Shown here one piece after another: positions 11,691 through 24,054 of a DNA stretch of 64,000 bases. The number at the start of each line of letters is the position of its first letter. Positions within the stretch are counted from its first letter, which is position 1. A program made the position numbers and the translations under genes. The DNA is from Datnioides undecimradiatus. Its lineage: Eukaryota; Chordata; Actinopteri; Lobotiformes; Datnioididae. The DNA lies in NCBI GenBank assembly GCA_008933995.1, contig WARS01003208.1, positions 200,133 to 264,132 on the forward strand, written 5' to 3'. Below the pieces are notes generated by a model, which saw only the letters and a program-made list of their open reading frames with translations, was not told the DNA's origin and did no database searches.

Positions 11691-12590
11691 GCTACCTCTT
11701 ACTGCATATTAGTTAACTATTAAAGGTCAAAATATCCACTTGTTAAGGAACAGTAACTGTTTATTATTAGTAAGTGCCAAAACACTAGTTAACTGGTGAT
11801 GTGATAATACTAGTTCCCCTAGTTAAACAGTTCAACACATGTCGACTAGTGAGCAATTTTGACACACTAGCAAGATCAAGTTGTCGACTCATGCACCAGA
11901 AATGTCATCTAGTATGACAAAAGACCAACATTTCTGTCAAATGTGGTACTATAGCTGTTCAGGTGCACTGCACAAAGCTCAGACATTTAATGGAGGCCTT
12001 GCATGTGAGGCAATATGTGTTTGGTCAAGCTTTTTACATGTTTGGAATAGAGTTTTACAGTGTCATCCATGAGTTAACTAGGTTGTAAAGTAAATTATTA
12101 TTGTCACTTGCAAACACATGGCTCTTTTTGGACATAAGTAGTTCACTATTAAGACACTCAAGGTGTAAATAGTAAGTTTCAAAAGACCAAAAGTTATGTT
12201 ACTAGTGGACCTTTACTAGTTAACTGGTAAACATTTTGACCATAACAAGTTAACTATTAAGGTCTAAAGAGGAATCATCATCTGCTATGTAGGTCCCTTT
12301 TTAACTAGTGAGCTGAAACGATATCTGACTAGTTAACATGTCCTGCCTTTTACAGGTCACAAGTTAACTAGCAAGAATTTGGGGTGTTACTTGTTAGGTT
12401 GAGGGGACTGCTAGTGTGGTGCACAGTGTTTTTGTTCCCATCTCATTTGAACTACTTGAACAAATATGCCACTAATTGCAGAGAATGAGTGACTGGTAAG
12501 AGTCTTTGTTCCACTGGTACAACAAAGTGCTAAACTAGTGTGGCCAAATGTCCAACTAGTGCTGACAATGACCGAACTAGCAGATGAAAG
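11676..12590. repeat. Dispersed ACTAGTTAAC motif array
   Basis: About fifteen copies of ACTAGT/TAGTTAAC or close variants are scattered at 20-150-base spacing, several with an intervening TTTTGAC or AAGGTC word. Examples lie near 11707, 11785, 11808, 11840, 12071, 12225, 12248, 12303, 12328, 12360, 12535 and 12553. One related pair lies at 9255-9300. The pattern suggests a strongly diverged satellite with units of roughly 40 bases. The core ACTAGTTAACTAGT is itself palindromic. No coding potential. Confidence 0.5.
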
Positions 12591-13054
12591 TCTTTGTCAT
12601 TTGTAGCATTTCAGCACCTCCCCGTGAGTTTTCCAAATGCCTTATCTGTATGTCCCTTTTCTGGTTTTTGACTGTTAAAGTAGACTGACTCACTTATGAC
12701 ACACGTATGTCTGTAGCAGAGCAGCAGTATTTTCTTCCCATAAACCTTTTAGCTGTTTCACAAACATCTGCACACAAAAACCAACCTGTGCTCTGTATTT
12801 CTACTCTTCCTGCTCAGAGATACAATTTGATATTACCGATCCATTGTTGCATATGTTTGTATTGATATCATTAGTAAATATTGAATTAATTCATATCCCA
12901 CAATATGATTAAGGCGTCTATTTAACATTTATTCGCCTAAATGTTTCACGGGATGCAAGGTAAGAGACGCAAAGAAAAGACGCAACTGAAAGGGACAGAC
13001 CGTAAAAGACTTGGGATGTACCTTTTGAGAATACTCCGTATCTGCCGCTGGTCT

Positions 13055-13212
13055 CCTAAAGGGGCGGGCAGTGGAGAAATTCACGTGACACAGATACAGG
13101 AAGTAACTCTGAATGCGCCATTTCTGTTCCAAACAGTCCTAAATTCGGCTTGCGTGGCTGCTGACAGTAATTTAAATATCGGTAGGTTGATAAATACTAC
13201 CTATTCTTCAGG
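13055..13212 (+). promoter_or_regulatory. DERA proximal promoter and 5' UTR
   Basis: Just upstream of the DERA start codon are a GC box (GGGGCGGGC, 13061-13069), a CACGTGAC E-box (13082-13089) and an Ets-like CAGGAAGT (13097-13104). No TATA box is seen in the right place, which fits a housekeeping gene. The transcription start should lie in this interval. Confidence 0.6.
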
Positions 13213-16200
13213 ATGTCGGCTAGGAACCCAGGGACGAAGCTCGGTAAGTAAGCTAAAAACAAATACTGAACCTGCCCTGCAGGAAACTATACTTAATGTA
13301 CGTCAATGTTAGTTCCTTATGAACACGTGTGGTCATTACCGTTTTGCCGAATTACCACAACTTTTCATTTTACCAGCTGTATGTCACTTTTAATCAATAA
13401 TTATGTATTTTACTTTGCACCTTTTATCGCCCTGCACAGCTTGATTTACGATTTATGTGTTTTAGAATAAACAGAATAGCCATTCTAAGTCGTGCATAGC
13501 TTTAAATCCCGACAGTTTAATAAGTAACGTTTTAGAGGTAACTGACCCGCTGAGCATCAGAATGTTGTGTAACCCAACTCGCCAAGCCACTGTCAAGGAC
13601 ACTATAGTGGGTATAGTGTCCTTGACAGTGGGTTGGTGAGTAGGTGTGTATTGGATATTGTAAAGTAAAATAATAAAGTAAATCTAAACTGCTAAGTTAA
13701 ATTAACGCTGTGTGTAGATTTTGTCTTTACCCCAACAAGACGTTATTGACCTTTTGAATCTTAGTAGCAATGAATATTGCAAAATTTTTACTGTTACATA
13801 CATGCAGATAATATACAGTTAGTCAGTGTGATATAGATGCAGTAAGTACAGTCAGAGAGTGACCGCCTAATGGAGAACTCCTGATAGGTCATGTCTTTTT
13901 GCTCAGCTGACTAGTTAAACACAGCACAAAGTATTATAGTACTATAAAACCATTCCTGACATGCCCTGATGTCGACAAGAAATGATTTACAGCCGCTATC
14001 TTGACTGTATGACACAGATTTAATAGTTAACTGTAATTGTCAAATATTTATATGCAACATGTGTATGTATGTAAAAACATAGATGCATAAAATATATATA
14101 TTTGTGTTTGAATAAATAATATTGTACTCTACTACATTTCACTCTAATGGGCGTCAGATCTGGAGTGGATATCGAAAGTGAGAGTGAACACGCAGGCTGT
14201 CCTAAAGAAAGCTCACAACATCCAAGGCCACAAGATCCCCAAGAAACAGTGGCAGGTAGGACTTTCCATTTACTGCGTTCAGTCTGTGCTCCACTGTTGG
14301 ATACTGGGACTTGATGACAACAAGCCCATTCTACTTTAACAAATAATAAATAAAATCAATATGCAATGGCATGTATGTGTCTGTATGCATCAGTATGTTG
14401 AACAACTAGGGATGATGAAAATTTTGGCAACAGTGAAAAATGTTGTGACAATACCATTATTTTCAATTACACAGCATATTTTACCAAAATGCAACATAAT
14501 AAACTTTTGTCACTCCCAACGAGTGCTCTGTGAGAAAACATGCTGTTGATTGTGTGACAAACTGCCTGGGCACAGTCTGTGTGCTTCCAAATTTTGCTCA
14601 AAGGAGCTTAACCATGGCTAGCCTAACTTATGAAAAGACACTTTTATGTTGCTTCTTCTGTCTTTAATAAGACAGGACAGTTATCTTCCTCTAATCTCAG
14701 AGTCTCTTGGCCAAGGGTTGTTTGCAGGCTTTTGGATACCAGTGTCCATTCTGTGTCAATGAAATGCCATTGAGATGTACAGTGAATTTTGCAAAATGTA
14801 TGTTATGAGGGAAAAACCCTCCATTGCTGAGATGGCCTTTTGCAGCTCCCTCTGCGCACAGGTGTAGATTGGCAGGATGGCTGTTGTGAAGACGAGGATG
14901 ACTACTTTTCTACTGCATTGAAAGGCATGACTGCTTTGCAGATATGTATTTTGTCACTGCATTAGTGCATGTATTTGGCTTGACAGGATCAATGTGAAAA
15001 TGCACCTGTTATAGACAGCTATGTGTCTTGACTCGCAGTCAAGCATTTTCCTACAGAGTGCACTTTGGCAGTATCAACCTTGTGGTGCATTTGAAAGTAT
15101 ATGTAGAGGCGTTATCTTTATCAGACAAAGTTGACAAATCGCCCCTTTATTGTTCTTTCCTGCCACTCTAATAAATCATTGTTCAAATTGTTACAAATTG
15201 AGCTAAGTTTTGTGTGCTCATACCAGAGTGAGTAGGGCTTTGGCTTCTCCATCACAGGACATGTAATTTCATATTGCTGTATAGGTGCATTGCATAAAAG
15301 AGTAAGCCCAGTAAACTAAATTTAAAGATGAGACAGTGTGTGATATCAATGGGATATTTTGTCAACACAATTTGACAAACTCTGTCAATAATTTTGTCTT
15401 GTCTCACAGTACATCATCATAATGCTCAACACTATAGATAGCCTAAGAAAACAGGTGCCACACTGTATATCTGACGAAACATCAGTGGGGTTTAGCTCTG
15501 AAGATCAAGAGAAAGTAACTATTAAACTACAGTGGCAAGAAAAAGTATTTGAACCTTTTGGAATTTCATGGTTTTCTGCATTAATTTGTCATAAAATGTG
15601 ATCTGATCTTCATCCAAGTCAAAGGTATTGACAAACATAATGTGCCTAAAATAACACAAAAAAGCTTCTTTTTGTTCATGTCTTTATTGAGCACACTCAT
15701 TCAACATTCAAAATGGTAGTGGAAGAGTAAGAGAACCCTTGGAATTAATAACTGGTTGACCCCCTCCTTGGCAGCAATAACCTCAACTGGGCACTTCCTG
15801 TAGCTGTGGATCAGACCTGCACATCATTCAGTATTTGTTCCTGGCAGAACTGCTTTAGCTTTGTCATATTCTTTGGACGTCTCATGTGTATGGCTCTCTT
15901 CAAGTCATTCCATAGCATCTCTACTGGGTTGTGGTCTGGGTTCTGACTTGGCTACTACCCATCTTCTACAGAATTTCAGCTGATGTACAGACATTCTTAC
16001 ATTATCCTGAAGAATTTTTTGATACACTTGGGAATTACTCTTCCCCTCAATGATTGCAAGCTGGCCACGCCCTGGTGCAGCAAGGCAGGTCAAAATCATG
16101 ATGTTTCCTCCACCATACTTTACAGTTGGGATGATGTTTTCATGATGATCTGCAGTGCCCTTTTTACGCCAGATGTAGTGCTGCCTGTTCTTTCCAAATA

Positions 16201-19200
16201 CTACAGTCTTAGTTTCATTAGTCCACAAACTCCAATACCGCTGTGGAGTGTCAGTGTGCTCTTTTGCAAACTTCAGGCTTGCAGCAATGTTCTTTATACT
16301 AAGCAACGGCTTCCTTCATGGTGTCCTGCCATAGACACCCTGCTTGTTCAATGTTTTACGTACTATAAATTCATGAACACAAATATTAGCTAGTTCCAAT
16401 AGTGTCTGCAAATCTTTGGCTGTCACTCTGGGTTGTTTCTTTACTTCACTGATCTTTGTTGTGCTTTTGGGGTCATTTTGACTCGGCGCCCACTTCCTGG
16501 TAGAGTAGCCACAGTCCCAAAGTGGCTCCATTTGTAGATCATTTGTCTAACTGCAGACTGGTGAATTTCTAAAGTCTTTGAAATCACTTAGTAACCCTTT
16601 CCAGCTTTATGTAAATGAACAGTTCTTGATCGTAGATCCTCTTAAAGCTCTTTTTTGGCGAGGCATGGCTCACATAAATGTATTTTTCTTGTGCAGAGCA
16701 AACTCAAAATGTTTGAGTGTTTTCTTTCCAGTAGCTGTAGTCCACACCTCCAAACTCTTAACAAGACTCCAGGTATGCTAACACCTAACTCCAATTAGCT
16801 TTTTTTTAACTCAAAGGTTCACATACTTTGTCTGCTAGCACTATGAGGTTTTTATGGTTGTTCTCAATTTTTTGTGTATTATTATTTTAGGCACATTATA
16901 TTTAATCAGTACTCTTAACTTAGATGAAGATCAGATCACATTTTATGACAAATTAATGCAGAAAACCATGAAATTCCAAAAGGTACACATACTTTTTCTT
17001 GCCACTGCGTACTATGATGGTGAATGCCATTTCTTTGTGTTTTCTCGCAGGCTGCCTGGCTGCTGAAGGCTGTCACATGTATTGACCTGACAACTTTGGC
17101 TGGAGATGATACTCCATCCAATGTCCATCGGCTGTGTCTGAAAGCTATCCAGCCCATCCGATGCGACCTGCTCAAGAAGATGGATATGCTCAACAAAGGT
17201 ATGCTGCTGCTTCCAGACACAATTATTATGAGATCGTTTTCCTTCTTGGTTTAACTTGGACTGACACCTGAGTGATGATGTCTGGCAGACATAGACATAG
17301 TTGGATTAATAAAGTGTAGCACTAATTTTTGAATAAAAAGCACTTGATTTGCCCTCATCACTCCCAATTCTGTCTGTTTTATTGTCTATACTGAGTTTAG
17401 CTCCATATTTGCTGATGTGTGGGGATTTATGCATCCTTTTTACTATAGTAATCCAGAGAACTCTTCCACAAACACCTCTGCACAAAAAACAAATAAAAGC
17501 ACAGAGAGATGCTTTAAATGTAGCAAATTATGTAAAGCCTAACATTCACTTTTCATTATAGATTATTTCATGAATTTCCTCAAGTATGTAATATGAATGT
17601 CTCATTTTGTCCTACAAAGAGTTAAAACCCAAACATACTGTGTTCACTATTATGTTAATTAGAAGCCAAAACCGTCAAAAATGTCAAAAACCAGTGGATG
17701 TAAATTTCACCTGCAAAGGGTATCACAAACTAGCTAATCACCATGTTTGTGCTCTGTTGCCTATGTTGTGTGTCAGGTGTGACCACAGCAGCAGTGTGTG
17801 TGTATCCATCTCGCGTAGCTGATGCTGTCATGTCACTAAAAGCAGCAAACTCCAGCCTTCCTGTTGCCTCAGGTAAGCTACTTGAAAGTTAATCACACCC
17901 ATTAGTGGTGTACCTACAGAAAATTAATAATACTTGTACTCTTCTTCAAGTGGCCACTGGTTTCCCAGCAGGCCAGACACCACTGGAGACCCGACTGCAG
18001 GAAGTCCGCATGGCAGTGGCTGACGGTGCTACTGAGATCGATGTTGTCATCAACCGGACACTTGCTCTTAAAGGACAATGGAAAGGTCTGCCGTAACCCC
18101 ATAAGGAAGACACACAAAATAATTTTAGCACAGGTTACCTAGAGTGGTAGGTCCCATCTGCTTTGTGTAAAACACTCATTATCAAGCGCAAGAGCTGAAA
18201 GTGTTTTTACTATAGTTTTAGTAGTATAATTTTAGTTAGTATAGTTTTACTAAGTTAATTGAGACTGTATGGTTTGCAATAGCTACAAAGTAAGGGAAAA
18301 CATTAAAACAATTTCAGCTCTTACTCAAAAGTACAAATGAATACTTCATCATGTGCATATTGTAGCTCATGTTGGTTCTTGATGTTCCAAGATTTTTGTG
18401 TACTTCACTCATATGTCTATAACTGTTGGTCTGTGCATTGAAAGACTGCTGAGTGCTGTGTTTTGAGGTTTGGTGATGTGCTGAATTTTTATTCATTCAT
18501 GTGTGCATGTTTTGATCATGATATGTAGAGTAAGTGTTATTTGTCCCCCTCTGCAGCCATGTATGATGAAATCCGTCAATTTCGGGAAGCCTGTGGTGAT
18601 GCTCACATGAAGACTATCCTGGCTATTGGAGAGCTGGGCACATTCACCAATGTCTACAAAGCCGGCCTGGTTGCCATGATGGCTGGTCAGTCTTAGCACA
18701 CGTCAAAAACCTGCTCTGACATGTTTGTTGCAGTTTAATTCTCCCCCATCAAGAAAGAAACAGGAATAGTTTGGTTCAAGTAACATTTTTCAGTTTGACA
18801 GGCCTCTGCTTTATCTTTAGGAGAGTGAGATGATTGTCATCAGTTTGTCTGTGTTAGGTACAGGCAACCTTTTTTTTGGTTTGTTGAATATGGAGATATT
18901 ACATTTTAACAGTAAACTACAATGCCATATTATGTCATATGTGGGTACATTACATAAATATGCCCAAACATATTTTTACTCTTTACTAAAATATTACATA
19001 TTACATATGGGTCTGGTGTGTGTCACTTCCTCTCATTGAAACACTGTAGGTGTGTGAGTGGCACTGTTATTGGGTATTTTCACCATAGGACAAAGGAGAT
19101 AGGGGAGCAGCTGGAAAAGACTGTGACCATACCACTATATAACAGTGGGGTGTCTATAAGCTCTAGTGGTCTTAAAATTTATTTTAGGTCAGTTCATGTC

Positions 19201-22200
19201 TTTAACCTAATGCCAGATGCTCTTTAATGGGTCAGTTGGAAGTAGTTCAGTATACTGTGCCGTCCCAGATGTATATTTCAGTTGGACATCTACTTGTGTC
19301 TTATCTTACTTGTGTGACACTTTAGTTTAATCAGATAAGTAGCCAACATTTACGCATTAACAGGGCTTAAAGTACAATTTGAGCCTTAGGTCTGTTTTCT
19401 GTCATTTACATTGACTTTGTATTGAGTACCTGTGACAGACAGTAAATACTCTGCCTGTGCAGACCTAGGCAGTGTGTATGCTGCTCTGCTAACATGCTTC
19501 TCAGGTTCCACTTCTGGTGAGGACACCAGGAGTGTATAGTTTCTTATTCTTATTTAGAGTGCAGACTGAAGTTTCTCCTCAGAACAGATAAACTTCTGTT
19601 AAACTGTGGTAAGGCGTACGATAGATGAGATGAGATTGTCTGTTTAGGAAAACCCCCAAAGCTGAATATGTTTATATTGGTCCATTTTTTTCAATCTTGT
19701 TACTGCTGACTTTGCACATACCACTGTACCACACTATTGCAGAAAGAGAGACTGGTTTGAAAATGCCACCATACACATGCGTTTGTTGTTAACTGGAGGC
19801 ATTTTTTATGATATTGGTCCAATTTTAATCTCTCTGAAAAAGTTTTTAAAAAAATCCGAAAAAGTGGAAGTGGTGTAATTCCTGCTGTCATCCAGTTTAG
19901 GGCGCTGCTGTCTAGTTTTTCTCCTATCTTTTGAGTGGAGCCTTTTCCCTCTAATGTGCGCATGCACGCGCACACACGTAGTATGCATAACGAGCAATCA
20001 CATAATAAGCAGATTACAGAACCAAATTGTCAGGGGCTCTGATAGAGATCATTATTAAAATGCATTGCTTTTGTCACCACATTCACTCTTTAATCTTCCC
20101 TTGTTCCTATGAATTGCGTATGAGATTCCTGAAATTGAATGATAATTTCACCTATTAATCTCTGATGCAGGCTATTTTACACTGCCGTTCCCTGACAGTA
20201 CACCCATGCCCAGGCAAATGAATAGAGCTTCATTACCGCCACCCGCTTTTAATAACCGTTATCCATTATCTGGTAATTAAGACTCCCCATAACGAATCTT
20301 AAGGATTATGCTAGTTTGAGGATGAGGGGAGAAAGCCTGAAAGACCTCACTGGAAAAATACATAGAACATGTCTTTAATGAACTGGAAAATGTTCATCTT
20401 GCTCTGCTCAGTAATGAACAGTCATTATACGCCAGGGACGCAGAAGGCCTGATTTTATTTTTTTTTCTCCCTGCAGCCCACAGTTTGTGGGTAATCTATT
20501 AAAGAGCTTCATTTTATCTTCTATTTTTATCAGGAAAGCTGATAAAACATAATTGGCTGTGAAGGAACGGGAGGAAAAATTAAGGATTTTATTGATGATA
20601 ATGCGGCTGCCCTCTGTTAGCCATCAGCAGCAGCATATGTTCGTGTCTGGCCGCCATTCATTCTTTGTGCCCTCCTACTTCGTCAGTGACTGTACCTCTC
20701 TGCTTTAGCAGCATGTTGAAACCCCTTGTGCAGTTTTGAATGTGGAGAAGCTGAATAGAAAACATTCGAACAGATAAGGAATGAACTTGACATGACTAAC
20801 ATGCTATACTATGTGTTGTTTCATCAAAGACTATATATTGTGTATGTCTTTGCAGGTTCAGACTTCATCAAGACTTCTACAGGAAAGGAGGCGGTCAACG
20901 CAACTTACCCTGTTGCCATAGTGATGGTGAGGGCGATCCGTGACTACTACTTGTATACAGGTCACAAGGTACAGTACTATTTCTGCCTTGCTGCAGAATG
21001 GGAATCTCATCTGGTTAATTAGGTGATTAAGTGAGCTGAACACTGTAGATTGTTTAGCTAAATGCTTTAAAGTATTAGTTCAGTAACTAGACAGAGAAGT
21101 TCAATTGCCAGGAATTTTTATGTCTGCTCACTAATTTCAGTAATTAGATGTACCAATGTCTGTGGATATCTAGACCAGAATAATTGTTCTAAGATATATT
21201 CAGATCATTACTTGCCTGACATTGACATTTAACCTGGTTTAAACAAAAAACTTCATAACCTCTAATCTCTAAAACTGAATTAAAGGTTGCTGTAGAACAC
21301 TGAAGTGTCAATTGTATCTTGACAAGAACGGTGATTGATATGCTGGGAAGAATAAACCCAACCTATAATGTTCTTTACTACACTGCTATAGTAAAACACA
21401 CTAGTCCAACTAAGGAGTAAAGCATTAATTGAGGTATATTATTTACCATGTTATGTTAAAATGGTATTCTACATAATCCTGTTTCATTATCCTGACATTT
21501 TGCTCAATTGAATACAGACTTGCTAGACATATTTACATTCGTTTTTTGAGCTCACAGTGTATCAAAATGTCATCTAGACATTTCTTGCAAATTCAATTTT
21601 ACCAGTGTAGTAGCTGTAGGGGTTTGATTTTCAGAATTGTATCTAAAACACTTGAATTTTGAATCTTATCCTTATAAACTATTGCAGTCAGTAGAAGTGT
21701 GTCTTTAAACATCTGTTTCCTGTTTAAGAGACAGACACAGACACAGATGTAGAAGTACACAAATTCCCACAATTTGTTCTCGATAATTACATTTTTCACA
21801 TAATTTTTAAATCTGCCTTTAAATGCAACCTGCTTATGTATATCTTGAGTGTACTTCTGTTCTTCCTCCTCCTTCTTACTACTCAAAATGCCAGGCCCCA
21901 ATTCACTGCATTGTAGTGAACTATAATTTCTTATTTTTGTTATTAAGCATTATTTATACAATTTTGCATCCATTAAAAAAGCAAGTCTGTAGCTGTTCTT
22001 TCTGTTCTGTCAATTAAATAGGACACGGTTAAACCACAATCGATGAAAAACATTTTTGCAAACATTTGGCTTATATATAGCAGTCAAACTATTAAATGAA
22101 ATTTATATCCTGTTGACATTGTAGGTGGGCTTTAAGCCGGCAGGTGGTATCCGGACAGCTCAGGAATCTCTGCTGTGGCTCACTCTGATCAAAGAGGAGC

Positions 22201-22416
22201 TGGGCAATGACTGGCTCTGCCCTCTTCTGTTCCGCCTGGGAGCCAGCAGCCTCTTGGCTGACATCGAGAGGCAGGTGGGGAATCAATATACGCTGTACTT
22301 TTTCCAAATCTACTTTTTCCAATTTTGTTTTTCATTTGTTGTTTTGTTTGTTTTTACAGATCTACCATTACGTTACTGGACAGTATGCAGCCTACCATGA
22401 CCTTCCTATGGCCTGA
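13213..22416 (+). CDS. dera: Deoxyribose-phosphate aldolase, nine coding exons
   Basis: The enzyme cleaves 2-deoxy-D-ribose 5-phosphate to glyceraldehyde 3-phosphate and acetaldehyde in cytosolic deoxynucleoside catabolism. Exons read as 13213-13243, 14158-14255, 17051-17198, 17777-17872, 17951-18085, 18557-18685, 20856-20968, 22125-22274 and 22360-22416. All borders are AG/GT with consistent phases, giving 318 aa, the same length as human DERA. The protein is a class I aldolase TIM barrel. Motifs: EIDVVIN with Asp155, FIKTSTGK with the Schiff-base Lys218, and GFKPAGGIR with Lys254, all at the human residue numbers. The C-terminus AAYHDLPMA agrees with vertebrate DERA. Intron 2 carries a Tc1 transposon on the opposite strand, intron 1 a perfect hairpin, and intron 6 a candidate noncoding conserved block. 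No defect is visible, so the gene should be functional. Confidence 0.98.
13244..14157 (+). other. DERA intron 1
   Basis: Apart from the hairpin at 13587-13631, this AT-rich intron has no recognised element. Its proximity to the promoter means that regulatory sites are possible, but none is singled out by the sequence. Confidence 0.6.
13587..13631. repeat. Perfect 20-bp hairpin in DERA intron 1
   Basis: The arm CCACTGTCAAGGACACTATA (13587-13606) is followed by a five-base loop and its exact reverse complement (13612-13631). Similarity of the arms continues outward with a few mismatches for about ten more bases. It could be a small palindromic MITE remnant, a cruciform-prone site or an RNA stem in the intron. 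Confidence 0.85.
14256..15527 (+). other. DERA intron 2, part before the Tc1 element
   Basis: No open frame or transposon end was recognised in this stretch. It reads as ordinary AT-rich intron. Confidence 0.55.
15530..17007 (-). mobile_element. Tc1-like DNA transposon in DERA intron 2
   Basis: Inverted repeats of about 85 bases close the element. The left end starts CAGTGGCAAGAAAAAGTA at 15530 and the right end is its near-perfect complement, ending at 17007. The left flank is TA (15528-15529); the right flank reads CG and then TA. The transposase gene lies on the minus strand, antisense to DERA. Size (1478 bp) and organisation fit a full-length Tc1 element. Good similarity between the two inverted repeats suggests moderate age, but the transposase is disabled (next entry). 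Confidence 0.93.
15890..16540 (-). pseudogene. Tc1 transposase, inactivated
   Basis: Minus-strand frames give an N-terminal DNA-binding part (16316-16531, with SEVKKQPRVTAKDL) and the catalytic core (15905-16306, with FAKEHTDTPQRYW and KYGGGNIM). The first catalytic position reads WTNETK instead of the usual WTDE, so the first Asp of the DDE triad is lost. A PDHNPVE-like third-motif segment lies in another frame near 15920, so at least two frameshifts separate the parts. It belongs to the transposon, not to the host gene. Confidence 0.88.
18686..20149 (+). other. DERA intron 6, first part
   Basis: AT-rich intron with no recognised gene or element. A short alternating purine-pyrimidine stretch lies near 19955-19980 (GCGCATGCACGCGCACAC). 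Confidence 0.55.
20150..20720. promoter_or_regulatory. Candidate conserved noncoding block in DERA intron 6
   Basis: The stretch differs from its repeat-rich surroundings. It is non-repetitive and has several homeodomain-type TAATTA/TTAAT sites, including TGGTAATTAAG near 20271. It also has an inverted GATA pair (TTTATCAGGAAAGCTGATAAA type) near 20526-20548. This texture is typical of developmental enhancers. Conservation cannot be tested from this window, so the call is inference. Confidence 0.35.
20969..22124 (+). other. DERA intron 7
   Basis: AT-rich intron. A few open frames up to 100 codons on the minus strand show no family resemblance. Nothing else was recognised. Confidence 0.55.
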
Positions 22417-22654
22417 CGCTTCATTTCCTGTTGTATTTCCTGATTAGCAGGCAGCACACGGACTTGTGTTCTACTAACCACACTTATGTTCAGTGTTTTA
22501 AAATGTAAAACTGGGACCAATCTCTGACACAACATGGAGAAAACAAGCTTTGTTGCTCTGAAGTAGTTAAGTAATGTACTCATACAGGTGTTATTGTTGT
22601 GAAGTACAAAAAGGTAAACGTACAAACTTTGTTGCAGTATTTGGTACGGGCAGT

Positions 22655-22814
22655 AATAAACCAGTATATCATGTGTGTCAGTGTGAAAAATGTGCTGAAT
22701 TACACTAAATGTTTTTTATGTGAGGCAGGAAAAACTAGTGATTTAGAGTTATGGTAATAATATGAATTAATAAATTTGGTTTTGTCCTTCATATCTGAAG
22801 GACAATACAATAAA
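22655..22814 (+). promoter_or_regulatory. Candidate DERA polyadenylation signals
   Basis: AATAAA occurs at 22655-22660 and 22809-22814, about 240 and 390 bases after the DERA stop. Either would give a compact 3' UTR. Confidence 0.55.
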
Positions 22815-22964
22815 AGGTTCATGTGACTCTTTTCCCCTATTTCTTCACACTAGTACAATATTACACAGAATTATCCTGTAGTTATACTGTATGACTCATA
22901 TATAGAGGACTTTTCATCTGACCACTCAATATTGGTTTTACAATGTCTACGTTCATGTTTACGT

Positions 22965-23135
22965 TCATACAGTGATGGCACCTGCAGAATGGACACATTC
23001 ACATACCAATGAAGCAATTTGGGGTTCAGTGTCTTGCCCAGGGATACTTCAGCATGCAGCTGGGGATTGAACCGCCAATCCTCTGACAAGTGGATGACCT
23101 GCTTTACTGCTGAGCCGCAACGGCTCCGTGTCAGT
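22965..23135 (-). repeat. tRNA-derived SINE, minus orientation
   Basis: On the minus strand there is an A-box-like CGGCTCAGCAGTAAAGC (about 23101-23118) and a B box GGTTCAATCCC (complement of 23063-23073) at normal tRNA-promoter spacing. They are followed by a body with CAAGACACTGAACCCC-type sequence. The same body occurs in the second copy 1.1 kb downstream. It is a widespread fish SINE type; the exact family name is not claimed. Confidence 0.75.
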
Positions 23136-23139
23136 AATG

Positions 23140-24050
23140 CCATCAGGATTGCATAACACTTTTATTACTAAAAAGTTTAAAGGCCTTGCTTAACTTAACG
23201 TTGAAAACTGCTGCCCGGAGTTCAGGCTTCAATTCTGTTTCCATCCAACTAATTTGACAATCGGTATAATATAAATGGATTTCTGGCAACAGGGTGGATA
23301 TTGTCTGTACAAATAAAACAATTGGCTTCTTGTCAATAAATGTGTCTTTATTTGGAGTGTTATTTTCTTTTTAGGAGAACTGTTCATCTAGCACTAGCCC
23401 CAAAACTGACATAGCCAATTTACCCTCATCACCTGACTGCTACCTTTTACACGCTTTAATTGGTAGGCCAGATCCCATCCTTCAGTTCCACTTTCTTTGC
23501 AACTGATGTAGCTGTCACTTATACAGATGTCCTTTAACACCCTTAAAGGTGTGTAGGATGAAGGGGGTCTGCTGGTAGAAAAAGAACTACACCTACACAG
23601 ATATAACCTACAAGGTTGCAAAAACAATGTAGTGGCAGACACTGTCTGTGAAGAGAACCTTCTGACTTTTTTGCTGCAATCACAATGATTCTTCCACATT
23701 TTCGGGGGTAGAGGATCAGTCAAGGTGTGTTCAGTTGGTTGCACATTTTTTCAGGCATTTTTTTTAAGTTGGCAAAAGCCACTGTTGAGTTTCCATCTGA
23801 CCAGAGCATGGTAGCTACAGCTACATAAAGTTGCACACTTACATATTATATCCACTATGCAGCAGTGAATTCGAGCCAGGCATACTGAGATGGAGGCGAA
23901 ACAAGAGGAGGAAGGAGGAAACCCCATCTGCAGAACTGTCTGGACCAAAGTGTCCACTAAACCTTGAAGCCTTGTATCTCTAATTAGCAGAGCACAATAG
24001 CTGAGTATGAGATGCTTATATTGTGTATGAGAGTGATCAGTGATCGTGAT
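23140..24050. other. Sequence between the two SINEs
   Basis: No gene or element was recognised. Minus-strand open frames of 100-116 codons (23394-23744 and 23751-24056) have no recognisable domain and look like chance. Confidence 0.55.
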
Positions 24051-24054
24051 TATC

